From positions 1 through 64,000 of the forward strand of contig JAMYHX010000112.1 in the NCBI GenBank assembly GCA_025529335.1: 64,000 nt of DNA. Reading direction: 5' to 3'. Numbering within the stretch: the stretch's first letter is position 1; each line of letters starts with the position of its first letter. This document shows, piece after piece, positions 58,588-64,000 of the stretch. The translations under genes were made by a program, and so were the position numbers. A model generated the notes under the pieces. The model did no database searches. It was not told the origin of the DNA and saw only the letters and a list, made by a program, of their open reading frames with translations. The DNA comes from Rhizopus sp. PT2906. Lineage: Eukaryota > Mucoromycota > Mucoromycetes > Mucorales > Rhizopodaceae.

Positions 58588-59297
58588 TTAGTACAAGCGG
58601 TGAGGCTTGCCCATGGAAGACTTCAAGTACAAAGACTTGACGTTTTGCCAGTTCTTCTTTAACAAGGAGACAAGGAAGTTGACAGACAACATGATGTTGC
58701 CAACCAATTGATCTTCAGTCATATCAACATGACCAACAGCAACACCAAGACAGAGAACCTTCTTGAGTTGGAACTTGATGGTGGCACGGATTTCGTTGGC
58801 CTTGTCAACCAAAGAGTCATTGTGAGAGACAGGAGTAGGGAACTTGCCGACCTTGTGAAGACCAGGACCGAGAAGACGAGGAATTTGCTTGATCAAAGCT
58901 TCAGAGGCAAGGAAAGCATCGTACTTCTTGGCAAGTTTCTTGATGAGCTTCTTGTTCTTGTTGAGCTTCTTCAAGTCATCAACAGATTGGAATTCCATAC
59001 CGGCACCTTTGGCTTGGTCACAGTGGAAAGCATCACCAAGGACACAAACGGTCATACGAGGACGAGCAATGTGAGGAAGCTTGATAGTACCAGAGAAACG
59101 CTTATCACGTTGAGGGTCATAGTTCTTCAAACCAATCTGAAGTTCGACTGTTTCAGTAAAGTTACGCTTCTTCTCTTCTGATCCCTTATAGATTTCAGCA
59201 ACAATTTCTCTGACGGCAGCAGCGCTAACTTTGCTATTCTAGATTGTAAATACTCATGGATGGATGGATGGATGGATGACTGGATGTATTACCTCAT
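58588..59297 (-). CDS. RPL10A: 60S ribosomal protein L10a (uL1)
   Basis: L1-stalk protein of the cytosolic ribosome. Exons 59297-59293 (ATGAG) and 59233-58588 give 216 residues (human 217). After MSKVSAAAVREIV come FTETVELQIGLKNYDPQRD, KRFSGTIKLPH, VCVLGDAFHCDQAK, YDAFLASEALIKQIPRLLGP and VGHVDMTEDQLVGNI, ending SSMGKPHRLY. The first exon has only five bases; the acceptor must be GAATAG|CAAAG to restore SKVS. The 59-bp intron carries a (CATC)n tract just after the donor. Confidence 0.95.
59258..59283 (-). repeat. (CATC)n tract in RPL10A intron 1
   Basis: Five to six CATC units on the sense strand, about 15 bp after the donor, filling much of the 59-bp intron. It parallels the RPL35 and RPS5 tracts. 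Confidence 0.9.
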
Positions 59298-59527
59298 TTT
59301 GTCAAGTCAAATAAAAAAAGATTAAATTCTTAGAGCAAAATGCACTATTTGTACAAATTTATAAAAATGGATTTCATTGGCTAGATTGCACTTCAAATAG
59401 AAATAGACAAACACACAGACTAAGAAAGAGAGAAGAGGGGTGAAGAGAGAGAGAAAAAAAGGGGGAAGGGGAAACTGTTGTTGTTGTTGTTGTTGTTTTT
59501 TTTTCTTTAAAAATAGTTTCTTGATAA

Positions 59528-60729
59528 TTATAAAAAGTAGTCTGGAGTTCGTCGGGTAACATGAGGTTCACCTTTTCTTGGTGCAGGATCAAATTGGAGG
59601 CTAATAAAAACATAAGTTCACTATTCAATAATATTTAAAGGGAGACTTACAATGTATATTTCATGTGTTCATCAATTTCCATGATAGCTGCTTGATTTCC
59701 ACAACGATAACAGTAATTGGGTGCACTGAAAATGGTTACGACATTTCGATCATGGCCCCAGTTGTACCCCTAGACTGATGTGTTAAAACGAGGGCTTAAA
59801 ATAATAATGAATAGAATATATACCTCCATCACCAGTTGATGAGCTCTTGCAACTAAAGTGAGGCCATTGTTATGGTTAAATGTCTCCGAGATATCTTGAC
59901 CAAATGTATAACCAGCACCACGGGGTGATATACCCCAACCACATCTATCATCTGGGTCAGACCATAAGAGATCACACATAGGACCTTCATGAGGTACTTC
60001 TTGTATTCTATCTAATGAACGGATTTGATCAAGTGTATCGATAGATGGTGACAAACCACCGTGCAAACAGAAAATCTATAATACACCTTTGAATGAGCAT
60101 CGATAAAATATAAAATAAAATGGGTGCATACCTGATCTTCAATAAGAGCCGTCAAAGGTAAAAAGTCAAATAGGTCTGTAAACATCTTCCAAACGTTGGC
60201 ATTTCCATATTTTCTTAAGCATTCATCATAGAATCCATACACTTGAGTGATTTGGCGTGATTCATGGTTACCACGAAGAATAGTAACACGGTCCTTGTAT
60301 CTGACTTTGAGACATACTAAAAGAGTAACTGTTTCAACTGAATAGTATCCTCTATCAACATAGTCTCCCATAAACAAGTAGTTTGTGTCAGGTGAGTTGC
60401 CTCCGATACGAAACAGTTCCTGTAAATCATGAAATTGACCGTGAATGTCGCCTAAAGAATACTATTAACAAAAAAGAGAGCCAAAAGTACGATTAAACCT
60501 AGAAATTACCACAAACAGTTACTGGACAATTAACTGGTTGGACATTAGACTCTTGAGAGAGGATTTCACGCGCCTTTATATAAACAGATGTAAATAGATG
60601 AAGACTTCATCACATTTTAATTTTTACTTTGTCACAAAGCTTTTTAATATCATTTTCACTTAATTGTTTACAATCTTGAAGTTGAGAAATCCAAGCATCT
60701 ACATCAGCTACTGAACTAGAAGCAGACAT
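59528..60729 (-). CDS. PPH21: Protein phosphatase 2A catalytic subunit
   Basis: Ser/Thr phosphatase catalytic subunit. Exons 60729-60628, 60573-60510, 60451-60132, 60075-59824, 59769-59651 and 59600-59528 give 309 residues, exactly the family length. Metal and active-site motifs: GDIHGQFHD, GDYVDRGYYS, LRGNHESRQI, then HGGLSPSIDTLD and RAHQLVMEG. The C-terminal RRTPDYFL tail, whose last Leu is carboxymethylated and Tyr is regulatory in PP2A, is intact. The yeast counterparts are PPH21/PPH22; the symbol is by orthology. Confidence 0.96.
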
Positions 60730-61507
60730 TATACACACAAAATATAGTTTGAAGAAAGAAAAGAGGGAAAAAAGAAAGAAATAGTGAAAATGTACTTTTT
60801 TTTATTTTCTTTCCCCTACAGAATACCCTCGGGTGACGTAAATAAATCCCAGATTTTCTTTTAATTGGTTAAGAGATGGGTATAGAGTAATAGAAGCCCT
60901 CCCTTTATGAACAGTGTAGATTCTAAATCATATCTAATGTCGATATGACTGAGAGTGGACAGACTTTATTTGAAAATATGTAATGACATATTTACGCAGC
61001 CTCATCCTTTTTTTTTTTTGGTTCGCCTTTCATCACTTTTGATTTTACTTTACCTTATTTGGAAAGCATTCCTCTAACAGCATTAAATGCATTGGTATTA
61101 CCTTCTTCCATAATAATCAGATAAAAGACAATGAAAACTTTTAAGTCTAGAGACATGTTTTTACATAAAGTAGCAAACAACAAAGAATATTCACTGTGGC
61201 TAAGCCATTCAGATAAGGACATCCAAGGTAATATAGGCTGATGACGCGTTCAGTAAGTCTACATGATTATGCTCTGTACTCTATCTACTTTTATTTTACT
61301 TTCACATCTTAAACTGTTGAAGGGAAGAAAGAAGAATAAACTTTAGAGGATTTGCTAGTCTTTTTCTTCAAAGTAAAGGACAAGTGTTTGACTCAATTGA
61401 CACTCTTATTGGATAACGACGACTAATTGCCTAATAAAGAAATATCTAATTTAAAAGAATAAGGTCAATCATCATTTTGAAAAAGTGGTTTCTTTATTTT
61501 ATAAAGT
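60730..61507. other. Intergenic stretch
   Basis: About 780 bp between PP2A-C and PSMB3, both on the minus strand. No coding frame recognised; T-rich tracts near 60798 and 61010. It holds the PP2A-C promoter. Confidence 0.45.
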
Positions 61508-62392
61508 TTAATCCTATTTTAAAAGAGTTAAAAAGAGAGGAATTCGATTGTTTGATTTCTCTTTTTACCTGACGACCCTTAAGAGAACGACAAATGACTT
61601 CATTGGGTGTTCTATAAATTTAACTTTGAGCTCAGGTTCAATATGCTTATTATTACTACTTACATGACATATACAACAGCTCCCCAACCTGATAAAGCAT
61701 CTCTGTCTTGTGCATTTAATAATGCTTGAGAAATTGTTTCAAAGAGATCCTCAGGTTCAAGGTCAGGCTCCCAAAGAGATTCACACATACCGTATAGGTT
61801 AGGTCCTGCTGTACCGGCAACAACAAAGTCTTTGGCAAAGTTAATGCATCCAATCAAATCCATAGAGCAAATGAATGGTTTGTTGTCCTTTCCTAAGCCT
61901 GCAATAACTGGTTCAACAAAATAAGGTCCAAATCTATAAGACATCATTAATATCTCTTTCTTGTTCATCTTTTTCTCTACCTTCTTTCATATAAAGTTGA
62001 AGAAACCATATGTGCAAATGTCTTGGGTTCAACATCTCTTTCTTCACGCATCTTGTACATGTTTGTCTTGAAACGGAATCGATCTGCTCTAAAGTTTTGA
62101 AACATGGTTTAGTAAAATCACAAAATACACATAATGTAAGCATTACAGTGTAAGCACATCAGTGGCTAATCCTGCCAAACCAATAAATGTCTTTTCGGAT
62201 GCTTTAAAAATCTTTTTAAATTCGGTCGACACTGTCATAAATTGGGCACCTAAACGTTTATCGGCTGCAATAGCAACACAGTCTTTACCGACCATGGCTA
62301 CCACAGAGCCACCATTATATTGCATAATAGACTATTTCGAAAGTTTAGTATTGTTTTTATTTACTGAAAGTGTGTTTCCTTTTTTTTACCAT
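61508..62392 (-). CDS. PUP3: 20S proteasome subunit beta-3
   Basis: A non-catalytic beta ring subunit. Exons 62392-62390 (ATG), 62331-62147, 62088-61981, 61933-61664, 61611-61569 and 61513-61508 give 204 residues (human 205). Blocks: SIMQYNGGSVVAMVGKDCVA, IAADKRLG, FIGLAGLATDVLTLADRFRF, MYKMREER, VEPVIAGLG, FICSMDLIGC, YGMCESLWEPDL and GWGAVVYVI. The last exon is six bases (GAT TAA), giving the family end LKGRQD. The N-terminal Thr of active beta subunits is absent, as expected for beta-3. Confidence 0.93.
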
Positions 62393-62800
62393 GTTGACAA
62401 AAGTATTATATTAAGAGAGGGAGATAGAAGAAGAAAACAAAGTTCAACTTTGACGCGTAACTGTCCCGCCATTAGAGCACACGTAGCGCAAATAAAGATT
62501 ACGTCACCAACAGTCATTGTCGCTCCGACTGTCGCAGTGTTAATGAGGCAAGCCAAACCTTTGAGAGGGGAAAATGATGGTTCTTTCTGATAATCCACAA
62601 ATATTTGTTTGTAATGAATGATTGTGCTATCAATTTAGCGGCGAGTTGAATTGATGATATTCCACTTATCAAAGTGCATACATGTTTGCAAGGGAAAATA
62701 CGCCTTTAAGATTATTTGAGAATTTATTAAATCATTGCTTCCAAGAACCAACGTCGTAGCCAACCAAAACCGATGTTGCGCAAAAATCTTACATTTTAAG

Positions 62801-64000
62801 ATGAGTGCAGTATTTTTATCTGTGGTTAATGAGAATGGCGGCCCTGAACCCATGGAGTATATTGCTGATCAAAATGAAGTTATTGTTGAAACAATTGCCA
62901 CTCACACAGAATACTTGAATAATGCAGTTCTAAGCGAATAGAAAAGAAAAAGATGAAGATATTCGTATGAAAGAGGCAGGCGTAAAGCGTGATTATGTAC
63001 GTTATACCATCCAGGATAAGGTTAGGTTTTTCGATTGGAAGATTGAAAAGTGTATGGGTGCATCAGCTGCAGCAAAGTATTTGGTTATTCATATTCGAAC
63101 TGCTCAGAGATGGGTTAAACAGTATTATATGTGTTCTGATAGCATTTTTGAGACATGTAAACGGGTTGGCCGTAAATGTATTTTGAGCGAAGAGCAATAA
63201 AACAGCAGTGATCGACTTCATTGATGCGAATCCTTCTGCTGCTGTTGTTGAAGTGACTGGACATCTTTTGAACCAATTCGCTGATCTGAAAGCTTCACGT
63301 AGTACGATTTATAATTTCATGAAAAGCGAATGTAACATTTTATTGAAGAAAGCAGACTTCCATTTTATCGAAAGAAATAGCCCAGCAAAGATTGAGGAGC
63401 GGCACAATGGGGTTTACAAATGGGAAAACACCGACATGAATTTTCTGACGAATTGTGTGTTTCTTGACGAATCAGCTTTTGATATCAATATGAAACGGTC
63501 AAGAGCTTGGTCCAGAAAAGGTACCCGCGCTATTGCTACTCGACCCACAACCAGAGCAAACACGACGTCTATATTGGGCGCAATCGGCGTAAAAAAGCCA
63601 AGACCTACTAAGAAAGAAAAGCTGAAGGATACGTAAGCTCTGGAACTGTAACAGGTCATTACATCAGTTTCTTAAAAATAACTCTCAATGAAATGGGCAG
63701 GCATCCACATATGAAAGGCCATTACATAGTTATGGATAATGCACCCATTCACACTCATGAAAACATAAAAAAGTATATTGAATACCGAAGATATAAGTAT
63801 GTATCCTACGTATTCGCCTGAGCTTAACCCGATAGAACAATTCTGGGCAGTAGCAAAGAGTAAAGTGAAGCGCCATAGGTTTTTGCAGGAAGACATTTTA
63901 TCAAAAAGAATTACAGAAGCATGCAAAAGTGTGAAGAAAAGCCATTTCAGAGGCTTCGTCTCGCATTCTTACAAGTGCTGTGATAAATGTCGAAATAAGG
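62801..64000 (+). pseudogene. Mariner/IS630-like transposase, copy 2, broken and cut by window end
   Basis: Order of pieces: an N-terminal segment 62801-62941, ending in a stop; HTH segments 62967-63200 (ASAAAKYLVIHIRTAQRWVK), also with a stop; 63208-63636 (STIYNFMKSECNI; FLDESAFDINMKRSRAWSRKG); after a frame change IVMDNAPIHTHENIKKYIE (about 63722-63785); after another, SPELNPIEQFWAVAKSKVKRH (from about 63818). The three catalytic acids (D in FLDES, D in VMDNAP, E in LNPIEQFW) are all preserved, unlike the clear damage elsewhere. Two stops and two frame changes make it inactive. It runs on past the window edge. It is inverted relative to copy 1 at 895-1880. Confidence 0.8.

Noticed and set aside
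58708..59181. 157-codon plus-strand frame
   Set aside because: Antisense shadow of RPL10A for the same reason.
59374..59628. 84-codon minus-strand frame at the PP2A 3' end
   Set aside because: It crosses the real stop region and simple-sequence (GTT)n/(CT)-rich DNA; the PP2A ending TPDYFL is in another frame.
1..64000. tRNA or rRNA genes
   Set aside because: I looked for A- and B-box pairs and conserved rRNA blocks by eye and found none I could support; a tRNAscan run would settle this.

Overview
The window is nuclear DNA from a filamentous fungus, most likely Mucoromycota (Mucorales). The base composition is AT-rich. Genes are short and compact, and almost all are split by 45-70 bp introns with GT(A/G)A(G) donors and (T)AG acceptors. 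The gene content is fungal (MGM1, ERF2-type DHHC enzyme, ETFA, CK2 beta, UFD2), with a Mucorales-style P450, a decayed Fanzor, and members of a PD-(D/E)XK-like family that I associate with this lineage. I placed about 111 introns by eye, using reading phase and protein-family expectation; total CDS lengths agree with family sizes.

Layout. 0.9-3.1 kb: decayed mariner/IS630-like transposase and a broken PD-(D/E)XK-like gene. 3.8-6.3 kb: mitochondrial ETFA and a dicarboxylate carrier in tandem. 6.4-10.8 kb: a soluble twin-ABC protein and a three-KH FUBP-like protein, divergent. 12.2-18.9 kb: P450, cyclophilin-RRM PPIL4 and the FAN1 nuclease. 19-24.2 kb: an island of mobile and decayed DNA (Fanzor remnant, a second PD-(D/E)XK-like gene, a pyruvate carboxylase fragment, a Tc1 element with terminal repeats). 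24.2-30.9 kb: RPL35, RPS5, SEM1 and a CAP-Gly protein. 32-42.7 kb: bHLH factor, DHHC palmitoyltransferase, a polyQ Mediator-like protein, a DUF1279-like mitochondrial protein, a stand-alone PRMT3-type zinc finger, DNA polymerase alpha subunit B, LAMTOR1, a NIF-family phosphatase and mitochondrial uL14m. 42.9-43.9 kb: FAR1/MULE-like debris. 44-50.6 kb: DHFR, dephospho-CoA kinase, UFD2 and a NOPCHAP1-like protein. 51-62.4 kb: a tiny GPI-anchor-type secreted protein, CK2 beta, a second bHLH factor, MGM1, RPL10A, PP2A-C and proteasome beta-3. 62.8-64 kb: a second transposase copy, inverted relative to the first and cut by the window edge.

Most genes are unrelated housekeeping functions packed closely. 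Several convergent pairs nearly touch (POL12/LAMTOR1, UFD2/NOPCHAP1-like) and two overlap at their stop codons (DFR1/CAB5; polyQ protein/DUF1279-like). The items I find most worth checking are the Fanzor relic, the two PD-(D/E)XK-like genes, the PRMT3 zinc finger without a methyltransferase, a (CATC)n repeat near the 5' end of all three cytosolic ribosomal-protein genes, four GC-AG introns, and a previously unlisted 66-residue secreted protein.
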